NCBI GenBank assembly: GCA_947652115.1
Contig: OX393574.1
Location: 14,564,215 to 14,628,214, forward strand
DNA length: 64,000 bases
Source: Blastomussa wellsi
Lineage: Eukaryota; Cnidaria; Anthozoa; Scleractinia; Plerogyridae
Reading direction: 5' to 3'
The translations under genes and the position numbers were made by a program. The notes below the pieces were generated by a model. It searched no databases, was not told where the DNA came from, and saw only the letters and a program-made list of their open reading frames with translations. Positions 41,898 through 55,000 of the stretch are shown one piece after another (position 1 is the first letter of the stretch; each line of letters starts with the position of its first letter).

Positions 41898-42181
41898 TTA
41901 AGTGTCCAAATTACAAATTTTACTGGATGTTGTAACATTTCTTGTAAAATTCATTAATAATTCAAAAGGAGTAGATCCAATGCAAAGGTACTATTCAGGT
42001 CCCATGAATGCTCTGTAAACCCCAATACAAATCAGCAGTAGAATTAACTTTTGATACAAACTCCTGCTCAGCTAATGAGTATTCATTAACTTTTGATACA
42101 GATCTTGACTGATTAAAATGCAAAGCACAATGGAATCGAATAACAATACTTTGCATTCAATTTTTTGTTTTCATTTCACAA

Positions 42182-42293
42182 GTAGGATAAAATATTTGCG
42201 TCCGATCTGTATGGGCTTTACAAATGGCTCGCCTATCGGCTCGCTATTGTAAATGCCCATACAGATCTCCCGTTCATATTTTATCTACTACAT
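42182..42293. repeat. 112-bp hairpin
   Basis: The arms gtaggataaaatatttgcgtc / gttcatattttatctactac and gatctgtatgggctttac / gtaaatgcccatacagatc are inverted around a gctcgcctatcggctcgc centre. A second small hairpin, agtgcattgtcttatt / aataaggacaatgcact, lies at 42354-42420. Confidence 0.6.
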
Positions 42294-42637
42294 ACTAGCA
42301 AAGATTTTCGCTTTTAAATTTCCTGCACACTTCCATTTCGGATTTTATCACATAAGTGCATTGTCTTATTTTTTCACACAATAGAACTTCTCATAAATAA
42401 CAATAAGGACAATGCACTGACGACATAAAGGGGTTGTGGAGCACAGGAATTTTAAAAGCGATAATCTTTTCCTTTTTATTATCATTATAAAACAACAAGA
42501 TATGCGTTTTCTCCGGTATTTTTTTTCTTTGTACGAGAACATGTTTATTTCACTGCTAATATTACAACCACAACTACAAATACGCTAATTAAATTCAGTA
42601 CTAACACTAATTTACAAATTTACAAATACGTATATCG

Positions 42638-42800
42638 CGGGGGGGGGGGGGGGGATGGGTACTCCCTTACATGGGCTGTATGGGGACATGCCATTGGATT
42701 GGGTATGGTTTTTGATGTAATTCAAACGAGTCTGTTCTAAACAGGGTATGGATATTAAGGAGTCATCCTAGACATGGTATGGTTTCAAGACTTTCGTCGA
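42638..42800 (+). repeat. Family 3 repeat with poly-G terminus
   Basis: An 18-base G run is followed by gggtactcccttacatgggc, the atgccattggattgggtatgg block and cagggtatgg. It aligns with the minus strand of 4505-4893. No gene is visible between 41902 and 43357. Confidence 0.6.
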
Positions 42801-43329
42801 GGTTTAAGCATGTCCGAAATTAGAAATGTAACTTAGCATTGCTTACATTTCATTCACAAGAAAGGTGACGACAATGGGCAAACAGTACAATCACGACAAG
42901 AACATAATTCTTAGGAACATTCCATTTCCGGTAGTTGCCTGACAAAGACAATTCATTAGGTCCAAAGCTACCCATTACTATTATAATGATCCTTGAATCT
43001 TAAGGATTTATTCATACACTATTCCAGTTCTACTCTTCACTTGGCCAACTAATCCACTAGTACACATGGAAAAACTTAATAAGCTCTCTGGGCACCATAG
43101 GTTTTCTTATCACACTTTTGTGGTGTGATTGGCTACGCTTTGACTGGAACCAGAAAATGTGCGGGAAACACCTCTGGCAACCAAGGCAACAAACTTCCAT
43201 AACCAATCCAGACCCACTCATCAGCCATGGAACCATTTACCCAGATGCAACACATTTCTTTTTGAGTCTTCGTTCTATGAATGGGCTTCTTTTAACACAT
43301 AATTATTTGACATTAGCATGCTGCTGTTC

Positions 43330-43335
43330 TTTATT
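43330..43335 (-). terminator. SLC37 polyadenylation signal candidate
   Basis: An aataaa on the minus strand lies 22 bases past the stop codon. It is close, so a further downstream site may be used instead. Confidence 0.35.
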
Positions 43336-43357
43336 CAGCTAAAGCATTAAAACAGAT

Positions 43358-46300
43358 TCATGCAGTTTCTGATGCTGTTACAGTCCCCATGAACTGTGCT
43401 TGTTTTATGGACTGGTCTATCCTTGAAGCTTTCAGCATTGTCAAAGAACCTAGAAGAGACGTGCCCACCATCAAGTAAAAGGGAACTGCCCAGCCATATG
43501 CGTCAGCGATCCAACCCACAATAGGGCCTTCGATTATGGGACCTAAACTGCCAACACCTGATAAACACAAAAAGTTAGTGTTAGAAGTGCAAAATATGTC
43601 GGCATTCTTTGATAATGTCATTAGCATATCAGTCACCATGAATAAAGTCAACTTTGGCAGTGTATAAAATTGCCTTTAAATCAAAGGAAACCTTGAAATA
43701 GTAGTTTACTAAGGTTAAAAAACACCAAAGATGCACCAATAAATTAAGAAGGATCAAGGATGGCTTTGAATGAGGAAGATCGAGAAGGATTGTAATTGAC
43801 AAATTTGAAAAATTTAGGCTAAACTTTTCAAACTGTGTCATCCGTGACCAAGCTCCTTTAATTTAGCCTGCTAAACGTATAGGTAGAGACTGTACCATCA
43901 TGTTTCTGTAACAAATATAAATCAAAGGACTTTTAAAAATTGTCCTATTTAATGATGTTTAGAATTGCGGTGACCTAATGGTTAGATAAGCAGTCTGGGC
44001 TGAGCCCAGTTGGACAGCTGTTTCCATTCTCGTCCCCAGAGTCGCTTGTCCCTCTTAGTCAGCTTGGCCTGTGCCCGAGGAACAATTGGCCCTGGGGACA
44101 CATGATTTGAATGGCTAGAATTTAACAAAGGGTGTCCAATCACATCAGCCATTTTAAAATCCTTTTGACACGACAAATGCATTATTATTGTATTAACATT
44201 AGGGTTAAAGTAAATGCCCACAGTAATAATTTCCACTGACACTAGAGTATAAATTTTGTTTCTTAGTGTCTCTGGTCAGCAATTAAGAAACTGAGTCAGA
44301 ATGAACTGCAACTTGAAAAATCTTAGGCTAATGTTTGTCAAGTTCTCATTTCGGTTTCCAAACGCGCTAAAACAAATTGTCAATTCTTCATCTTTGCTGC
44401 AGAATTCTCCACTGCGTTAAGGAAAATCTCTGCATTGCGCTGGTTCGACAATCAAGAGGACTGTATCTTTCTTTTCTGCGTTTATTTACGATCCAAAGAA
44501 TCTCCGTACATTCTACATTCAATCGATCTATCTACTATCCGTCTCGATCTCGATCTATCTTCCGTCTGCTAATTACAAGTTGTTCGATTCTATTTGCTAT
44601 TACAACGGAAATACACGCCTAAACTACGTAAATTTACGATTCACAATACTTATTTGTATTCCCCTAGCTATTTTCCGGTTGCATGACTTGACTTACGATT
44701 TTACACCCAGACTAATCCAATTAACCCTCTGTAATTGAACCCACTCCCACTATTTGCGGAACAATGTCACACATTCCTCTACGTCACAGGATGTTCCAAC
44801 CCAAACGTACGCCCAAATTTCCTCTAGATAATTCTTTACTTCACTGTTACAATCTTAAACTAACATTCTTCTAATTATTTCAAGATTTCTTTGATTATGT
44901 AATAACACGTTTTACAACAATCTTTCAAGAATTTAGTTGTTTTCTATTTGTTGGAGTTGTAGTTATTGAATATTTTGTACCTAAGTAAAAGGTACTATAA
45001 GACAATTTGATCAAGTTGTATGTCCAACACCTCATGATAATTACATATTTAAGATTAAATACCTTTTACCTAAAGTGTTTAATCATTACTTACCATTTAC
45101 AAGCCCTGAAGTAGCTGCCTGAGCATTCTCTCGCTCTCCAATTTCAGCAGGTATTGATCCTGTCAAGTATGGATCGACGCCACAGTTGCAAGCCCCAGCC
45201 AAGAACATAAGCATTGCATTGACCATGATTCCCATATGTCCTGTGTACTGAAAAAGAGCCATGAAGATTGTGCTGCCAAATAGAGCCAGGGTAACACCAT
45301 AAATGGCTCTCCCTTGCAAGAATCTGAAAGACATTGAATAATTACAAATTCTGAGTCAAAACTATGCTGAATACTGTGGGAAGCAAATTCTTGTGTCAGA
45401 GTAACCGGTCAGGTTATTTTGGGGAGGGTGCGATCCCACGAGGACATGGACAGAATGAACTCCAGAGGTCCCCCCCCCCCCCGACTTGACATGAAAAGTT
45501 TCGAAAATAAGGGGCTCTGATAATGCATTTTGTGCAGTTAGAACACAATATGATACCACAACAGACAACCAAAAGCGATCTTAAAAACATGAATACTACT
45601 CAAACTTTTCAACTTCAAAATGAATTTTTGGGAGGAGAGTCTACTTTACGCATGTATTTCACAGTATTAGAGGATAATGTCAATATTTAAAAATAACATA
45701 AAATAGAAATAAAGCTGAAAATCACAACAGAACTATGCTATATACTATAGACTATTTTTACACCATTGGGCAACAAACATGTGGACCTCCACAGCCTGGG
45801 GGGGGGGGTGCACGAGCGCACCCATCGCACCCCCCTCCCTACAGGCCTGAGTTAATTTTTTTTGTGGATTGGCATGTTTGGTTTTGTGTTTTCCAGGATG
45901 CAATTTTGGTCCATGAATTTCAGCAAGTTGCACACACTTGCAATTACAGCTGCCGTGGTACACCGTTTGATATTTGCTGCATGTAATTAATCAAAATAAG
46001 TAACTTACTAACAATGGATATGTTGTAGTTTGAAATGTATTTTAGGTCAAAATGATTTCAATCTAGGTCAAAATATTTTAACCTAGGTTAAATTGTCAAA
46101 ATGATTTCAACCCAAGTAAATTTGTTTCAACCTAGGTTTATTTGTTTTAAGCCGAGTTGAAATGACTTTCAATGTTTGGAACTCGCCCGTTCTCTTTATT
46201 TTAAGTCATATCTTTCAACCCAGATTTGTTGGCAGTAAGTGAACATAGAATTTGCAATAGCAACAAGAGCTGAGCACAAATTTTTGATGGTTTATTTTTT

Positions 46301-49035
46301 TAATAGTTTTCTTTTAAGGTTAGGGCTATTAGAGTTATCCTTGCTTTCTTTAGGGGGAGTTTTTACAAGTTCTACAATTTTACATTGTACTTTAAGAGTT
46401 TAGGCGTAATAATTGATGTTAGTGATTAGGCAGGGAAAGCGATGATTTTAAATGATTGTAGGGTACAACTACTAGGTTTTACATTGCAAGTTCTAAAGCC
46501 TTGGAAAGTGCTACTTCCACTGCTTAATCATATTATCCAGGGTGTTAAAAATTGAATGTCATCTGAAAATAAAAGGAATACTGAAATATGAGTGTGGTGT
46601 TCTTGTTTTTAATGTATGTAACTCTTCACCACTATTTACATTCTTTGCTGTTTGGATTACATTTTCCACATATCTATTCCTCCAGTAATCACTCATTTAC
46701 TTTATAAATTAAATTACATGTAACTGTCAATATTATAAATACAAAAAATATTTCATTTACGTTATATTGTTTTAACTCTGACTATTGCTCAGAAGCCATT
46801 TTACAGGCTTTTGTAAGTGTTATTTCCTTGAAATGATCAAATGAAATGTTTGGCTTTTCTATTTTAGTTAGTCTATTTGTGGAAATGTAAGTGGAGATTA
46901 ATCCAAACTTTGTGCTAATTTTTGTATAGTCTTCTTTAAGTTCTTCAATTTGATCTAGCAATACATTTGGATGAAGGGGGTTTGCCTTGTCTTCTCTATT
47001 TATTTTAAGTGCAACATAATCATGAAGTTTAAAGTTTTGTTTTGGGGGTCTTGCTTCTTTAATTTTTTGTTATATTTTTCTTGTGTTGTGTTCACTTGTT
47101 ATTGTTCCCTTTTTCTTTTTGCTGCTCTTGTCACCCGTTCTTTGTGTGGTTCTCTTTCTTGTTCGTTTTCTGGTTGTTGTTCAGTTTGTGTGTTGTCAAT
47201 GAATTCTGTTTGTTCCTCAATATTTTCTTCTGTCCCTGTTTCCAGTTCTTGATCAATTTCGTGTTGGTTGTTTCTGTTTCTTATGCACTTTCTTTTTCAC
47301 CAACTTGTAGGCTTTTGATTTCTTTTCTTGGAAGGCATCCAAACACTACCTCATACGGAATTTTTGCAATTGCCCTGTGAATTGTTATGTTTTTTTATAT
47401 GCTGCTTCTGAAAGCTTTGTACACCAGTTGTTTGGTGACAAGCAAAATTCTTTAATTATATTAGAAATGTTTTCTTTGCTTGTTCGATTAGCCCGTTCCA
47501 CAAGCCCTTGGGTGGATGGATTTCTTGGTGCACCAAATACTTGGTTAATTTTGTGTTTTGCACAAAAGTCAGTCATCACTTTACTTTTGAATTCCTTGCC
47601 ATTGTCTGAATGTAAGGTTGTTGGAAATCCAAACATCCTGAGTTTCTTTGTGTTTAAGTGGTAGTAGCCACAAGTACTTTGAAAAATGGTCTTCTACATG
47701 AAGAACCCAGTTATGATTCTTGGAACAATTACAGGGAAGTTTACGAAAGTCAATCAAATCCATTTCGACATGACAAAGAAAACCTGAGGCTTGAATTGGG
47801 TTGGAAATTGTTTTTTTGCAGTGGCTTGTTATGCTGCTTTGTTGTTGATGTAGTTTGCAGAGCGAGGTGAATAAATTTACCACTTGCTGGGAAATTCCAT
47901 TGTTAGACATTTGAAGGTATCTCTCAGTTTTATCTCTGCCGCGGTGACATGTGGAAGAATGTGCTTCTGATAGAATTTTGTGCAAGTGTCTTTTCGGCAC
48001 CACATATTTTTTCTCAGCATTGACAATGTTCCCTTCAGCATCAAGAGTCCATTTCTTGCGAGCAATTTTCGTCCTCGCTGCACTAGAGAGTTTAGAGCAT
48101 TTTCCTTGTTCTTCAGACAAATTTAACCACGTTTTTGCTTGTTCATAAAACTCACCTTCAATATATAATGTCGTTTGACTAGTTTTGGATTTGGTTGATT
48201 CCTTCAGCTCTTGTAGCTTTTGATAAAAGTACTTGGAGTTTACACAAACACCGTCGGAGTCCATTGCGTGTGGACTGAATATTTAGAAGTTTAATCTGTT
48301 TCAATTTCGCATGTGCGAACTTGAAAATACTGTGGAGTCCTGGAACTCGCTCTAAGTGATGATATTAATAATTGACGATCAACTTCCAACGCATCTCCTG
48401 GATGGCCGAGTGGTAAAAGCTCACGACAGGCAAGGTAGTGATGTCGGTGGGTTGGAGGTTCGAATCCCATAGCCGGCAGGAAAAGAAAAAGGTTAAAAAA
48501 AGGTAATTGTAGATGTTAGGGGAAATTAGGTGAGATATGTATTTGGGTAGATAGGAAGAAGAGAAAGTACAGAGAGGAAAGTCAAGGGAGTTAAATAAAT
48601 GGTAAGGCATTTTTGTTTTGTTTTGTTTTTATTGTTTTTATTGTATTCTTTTTACCCCCTAAAAAATCCAGGCCCCATTTTTTTTTTCCACACCCCAAAA
48701 AATTAAAACCCTTTTTAGACAGTTGATAACAAACTAGTTTGAAACAATCTAACCTAGGTTAAAATCGTTTTGAACTAGGTTAAAATATTTGACCTAGGTT
48801 GGAATCATTTTGACATAATATATTTCTTGTCCTTTACCTTTTGATGAAGACGCCTAACAAGGCTGTCCCCAAGACTCCTCCAATTTCAAATACTGTTGAC
48901 AAGTAACCTGCCTGCACCTTTGTGTAGTTAAGCTGGAAATCAAAATTGTTATTAGTAGAATTCTACTAGTACACTAATGTAAATGTGACAATCTTATTGA
49001 CTGAACTACATATTAATTATTATGCAGTCATGTAC

Positions 49036-49067
<32 letters not shown>

Positions 49068-52000
49068 TTTTTTAAACCTGTTTGATGTTGCTTTCCCTTT
49101 GTTTCAGATTATGCTAATCAACATAAGACAATGATAAATGAAAATCAAACTGGTTTAAAAAATTTTAAACCAAAGATAAAATTATATCACAACACATATG
49201 TTATATTTCAATTCTTTTATTCACTGGTTTAATTTTTTTTAACCAGTTTCTATATGTTGAGCTTGGTTCCAATTGTCCTTTGTTTTGGAGTATGGTAACA
49301 TATCATAATGAGTTTGCAACAAAGGAGAAAAAAATTAGAACCAAGGATAACATTAAACCACTGACAACATATATACTTTATAATGCTTTATAATTTGCTC
49401 GTGATTTCCCATAAGGGAATAGAGTGGTAAAGTGATGACGTCACAAAAACTAAATTTATGAAATTATAGGATTTGCTGACAAATTCTGAAAGAACATGAC
49501 AAAGAATACCTACTTGCCAAAAGTCAGCATGTTGTTTCAAATTGGGGGTGAGATTTTGGCCCTTTCATGCTTCAGTGACTCCATACAAATCCTTGTAATT
49601 TTGTCTCTGTCCTAAACTGTTCATCATGTACTTTCTGAAGATCTTAATGAATCCCATAATTTCAAACATTTTAAAAACAATTGTGACATAACACTTTACC
49701 ACTCTACAGCAGATTCGTCCTGCAGCCTTATCAACTATACATCTCCTTTACATAAAAATTGAGAGCAAATTAAAATTTAATTGTTAATTATCATCAATGA
49801 ATTATCATAATTGCCTTATTGTCTCAGATTATGCACCAAACAAAACTTACATTTTTTGCTGTGCAGTACAGATTTTGGAAAAGAATTAAGTTGTATTAAT
49901 ATAATAAGAAATGAAATGTACTGCTAGCTGGTTATTTTGCCTGTCCATTTTTAACTTTTCTCACCCACGCTTATGAAAAAGAAAACTGACTTGTAAAAAT
50001 ACCCACAGCAACTTTCTGTTGATTACATTGTTTTTGCTTACCGCTTGATAAAGGTACATTGGCAGCCACATGTACATGCAGTATCGGACTAACTTTACAC
50101 AGCAATTTGTCCAGCAAAGCTCTGGAACCATCCTGAATACAAATAACACGACAGTAACCTTGTCAAAAAGAGCGACGCAAAATGTGGGTCAATGATGCTA
50201 GTCTGGCAGCTTTCTATTTGACCAACGGACTGAAATTTTCTAGTGAATGATGCAGCATCTCAACTTAGTTGCTTGAAAAATGTTTCAATCCAAAATTTCC
50301 AACAACAGAGAAAGACCTTGTGAGTTATCTGGTATATAAAAGTTCAAAAATGTCTTTCCAAACATTTCTTTTCATTTGACTTTGCTCCTGAAAGTTTCAG
50401 TTTCAGAATATGCATATCAATTAAAAGTAAAGGAGCTCAGTCACGGTTGACACAGTTTGAAAAGTTTACCTTAAACTCCAAAGCTGGCGGTAGGTTAGTT
50501 GATTCTGTTTGGCCGTAGTTGTGGTTGTTGCTGATTTAGCAGACACATCACTCGGTTCTAAAAAAGAAGACAAATACCGTATATCATAATTATAATTGCA
50601 ATAATTAATAATTGTAGACCAGTGCTTGCCTGAGTGCATCATATGACACCATGAAATCTAGAAACAGTGATAAGTTTCAAGAGAACATTACACTGCATCA
50701 GTCGATCACCAACCAATTTCAAAATTGCCAATTTAAACATGGTTGGCAGATCGGCATAATGGTTTAGATTTAAGGACTTTACGAAGCCTGCCTTGAGTGC
50801 TAAGCAGCACTGTTGTGTTGTGTTCTTGGGGAAAACACAGGGCCTCTGTCCACCCAAGAATTGTATGTATTGGGTACCAGCACTTGTTGCTATGGAGGTA
50901 AAGACTGCATTCCTGCATTAGTGGCCCATCAGGCCGGAGCTTATCCCGGTTTCTGTAGCATGAAGCAATAGAGAGTATTTCTGCTCCCCCCTGGATGGGA
51001 TGCTAGTCCATCGCAGTGTTACCCCCAACAGTAAATTTGCCAGTATCCATTTATACACCTGGGTGAAGAGAGGCACTGTGAGAGTAAAGTGTGTTTCCCA
51101 AGAACACAACACAGTGCCCCAGCCGAGGCTCGAACTTGGACCATTCAATCTGGATTCTAGCGCTCCAACCATTAGGCCACTGTGCCTCTCACTGTTGCTA
51201 GGGAGGCCTGGACAAAATGCTGGACAGAACCCTTGGATTGAGTAGAAAACTCTTCCAGAGAGGTGACTGAAATGTCACCTCAGTTGCCTCATGTTGTGGA
51301 AAGTGGAATTACACTCTGTGCTGGCCATTGACCCCTTTGGCACTTAAACTCACTACACTAAAATCCAAAAAGGATTTAATTATGAAACTGCTGGTATGTC
51401 AAGAAGATAGAAAAGCACAGACTTAATTACTGATGTTTTGTTTTAAGATTTGGCAGTAATACATGAAAACCAAGACCACATTCCAAGAACCTTTCATCAG
51501 TCAAAAGACGACATTTCCGTAGCCAATCAATTCACACGTTTGTCAACCATCAGCCCACATTATAAAATGATCATTGTATGTTAATTACCTGCAGCAGATT
51601 CTGAAGTTCCTGCAAGTTCTACGGGAGACTGAAGAAACAAATAAACTAAAATACCAATGCTGCCCTGCAAGAGAAATTGTATATTAGGCTTTTATTAATT
51701 CCTTTTAACATTGGCTTACGTATACTTGGTACATTAATTATTCCTGGATTTTTTTAGCCCACCTTCTGACATTTTTAATCCAGGAGTGTCAGAATTTTCA
51801 AAGAACACTCCACCATATCTGAAGATGTCCAAAGATCTATGATAAAACTGTTCTGAAGATTGCCCATCCTCACACAAGGGGGTGGGGGTGGGGAGAGGGC
51901 ATGGCTCTTGAATTGGCTCAGGATTATAAATAATATATTTTTTTGAAAGTGCACCGGTTAGCACCAAAACAGCTCATAGACAGGACTTGAGGGATTGATT

Positions 52001-55000
52001 TGTAGGCATGGGCAGCCGGCATGAGAACAAATAGACATGTTTACGTACATACACTTTTGCACAAGAGCCACTATTCAATTATTCTCTACTTGCACAAATC
52101 CCATAATACACCTCTTTTACCCCCCCCCCCCCCCAAAAAAAAAAATTTGCATAATCATTGTTTGCAATTTTTCCTGGGACATGAAGATGTCCCAAGGGAA
52201 ATCTAAAACAATGCCTATGCAAATTTTTTGGGGGTAGAAGCAGTGTATGTAGGTATTGTGCAAGTAGAGAATTAAGGCATGCAAGTTGGCAGACATTGTC
52301 AGTTCATCCAAAACTGAACAATTTTGGAGTGCTTGATTGTTATCCTTCAAATAATCCTTTCTAGGAAGACAGCAGACAAACAGTAAAATCTCTGTTGACA
52401 TTTAAAGACTTACTACAATCACAGATGGTATCATAAATATCAGCTTCATGTCTGGAGTAAACAGTAACTGCAGCTGAACCTGCATAGATTAAAAAAAATC
52501 ACCGTTGTTTACATGTAGTCCTTTGAATCCATAAACATTTAATGGCCTTATGAACAAAGATTTCAGGACTTGACACTCTTACACTAAATTGCGAACTTAA
52601 CTTGTCCTATTTCCAAAAATTGTCCAAAACTTCCATTTGAATTAACACCATTTCGAACATCAGTAGTAAGGCGGGATGCTGGACATGTGGCCACTTGGAG
52701 CCACAAGCAGCTGACAGAAATTGGTGCCGATCTCTGGCCAAGGCCTTATGTGCATCAATGCACAAAGAGGACAATAATAAATTATTTCATAACAACATTG
52801 TACCACCACCAAAATATTCACTACAAACAAACTTACAGCCATTGCAGTCCCCAGGATTCCTCCTACAAAGCTACTGGTACCAAACAAACCAAATACTGTT
52901 GTTCTTTGTTGGTCAGAAAACCAGTTAGTCAGTGATTTTACACAGTTTGGCCAAGCTGTTGACTAAAATAAAATTACCAATAAAGTTGAACTATACTGTA
53001 GTAAGGGAGGGCCTTCCACTTCCATCCCACACTACACAAAATCTAAAATTGTTTCCATCAATAGTCAAGAGCACATTCATATGATGTCATGGCAGCCATA
53101 ACAAAGAATCTGTTGCCATGTTAGCATATACCAATTTGAACCTAATGCCTCCAGGAATTGAACTCAGGCTGTTTTTTATGCAAACATTGCCTTTTGTTTA
53201 TTATTAAAATTAACCCAATTTGGGCACTTGTCACGACTAAACATTATGCTCTATACAGCATCAATTATCATAATTTATTTTAACAAGGCTAGCAGAGCCA
53301 TGAATAAATTTTAGTACATACGTAAGCATGCAGGAAATCCAGTAGTCCACACTGCTAGCATTCATGAGAAAATCGCTTCACCAGAAATATTAATATTTTT
53401 CTCCTTCAACAATGTTATAAAACAATCGGTTCAGGCTTTTATTAATAACAGGGTTCGTACTGTTTTGAGCTTTTGAAATTCCATGACTTTTTCCATGACT
53501 TGTCAAAGTTTTCCATGACCGAAATTTGAGCATTTTCTAGGAAATCATCTTTCATTTTGGGTACGTTTTTACTATTTTCTTCACGAGAAAACCGAATTGA
53601 TTTTGTATCTTTTTAAAAAACATAATATTCCATGACTTTCCATGACCCATACTCAAATTCCATGACTTTCCAGGCCTGGAAAATGAAATTCTAAAATTCC
53701 ACGACTTTCCAGGTTTTCCATGACCTGTACGAACTCTGTTTATAGCTGTGCACTATTGAGGTATGGTGCATCTGGACAGTTTGCAGAGCACTTGAAAAGC
53801 TATTACCTCTAACAACTCTTACATATGCGCCATTTATATCATATCATTTCAACCATAACCAAAGAACAAGTAAAAGCATGAACCAACTAGTTAACTTGCT
53901 TGTTAAAATTTAATTAAAAGCAGTTACTGCCAACCTGTGCTGTGCCATTCAAGAAAAGAAGTACTGCAAATACTGGTATGCTCTTCCAGTAACCAAAAGT
54001 AATCTAAATCAAAATTACATTACATCAAGATCAATTCTCTTGAAATATTTGATTTATTAATGAACAATGTTTGAATCTGATGTGAAGTAAGTATAATTAT
54101 GAAATAATTAATATTTGAACTGCAGATGTAGATGAAAATGAAGAATGATCATCACAGTTAATTTCCAATTTTTAAGCAATTGGAAAGAAGAAGCCTGACA
54201 AAATCAGGGCTTCAATGGGAAGTCCTGATTTTTTCAGGCTTCTTCTTTCCAATTGCTTAAAAATTGGAAATTAACTGCAATGGCCATTCTTCACTTTCAA
54301 TGTTTGATAATGATGGTCGATGATCTTCCTCAGGAGTACAGCCTCACATACTATTACTAATGAACCAGAAATAGATTTTGACTTCCTAAAATCAGAGTTT
54401 ATGCCTATTTATAAGAAGAGGCCACCTCATACCATTGATAACGAAGAACCTAACAGACATGCAGCCAGTGCTTTCCGAGGTCCATATTTATCACCAAAAG
54501 ATGATAAAGCAATCTGCAGGAACAACAAATTGATAAATTAATATTGACTAAATATGACAAGATTTCCAAGGTTTCAAGTTAGCTATAACCTCAAGACCAG
54601 ATCCTCTAACACTGAATTATTCCAGGATACTGATGGTGGCAAATAACAAATAATTTGTAAATAACAACAAGCAAATGATTGTAAACAACAAATATTTAGT
54701 AATTTCACCCTGGAAGATATTGTAGTCCAGGAGAATAATTTTCAGAGGCAGGTTTAGATTGCGTTGTACCACTCTTGTTTTTAGTTTTACTCCACAAACA
54801 ATTAATTAAGTCTGATGTAGCTTTGATTAAGGCAAAGCACTGCATTGTTGTAAATGAATGTCATAATTATTCAAAGGTGACACTCTTTAATATTTTTGCC
54901 CTCCTACATCACCATGTGGCACTAATTTGTGGTGGCACATAATTGAGGGTAGCGCTTAATCAAGTACGATATCAGAGAGATGTTACAACATGCGAAGCTC

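Larger units (their letters stand above)
46045..48815 (-). mobile_element. 2.8-kb TIR transposon with integrase remnant (Ginger-like)
   Basis: The ends are inverted: ggtcaaaatgatttcaatct at the left, and tgtcaaaatgattccaacct reading inward from the right. Both are followed by clusters of aacctaggtta-type words for about 100 bases. The right end starts TGT, as expected for elements moved by a retroviral-type integrase. The single coding remnant at 47281-48264 is an integrase without reverse transcriptase. The flanks (ttta and taat) do not match, so a target duplication is not shown. A tRNA-like SINE sits inside at 48395. The right end is 22 bases from the SLC37 donor site at 48837. Confidence 0.7.

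Noticed and set aside
44377..44622. 81-residue frame in the last-but-one SLC37 intron
   Set aside because: No domain, and the intron shows no other exon or polyadenylation context.
46971..47380. Plus-strand frames with Cys/Phe/Ser-rich membrane-like sequence
   Set aside because: They are the complement of the Lys/Glu/Asn-rich tail of the dead integrase; hydrophobicity is an artefact of the antisense reading.
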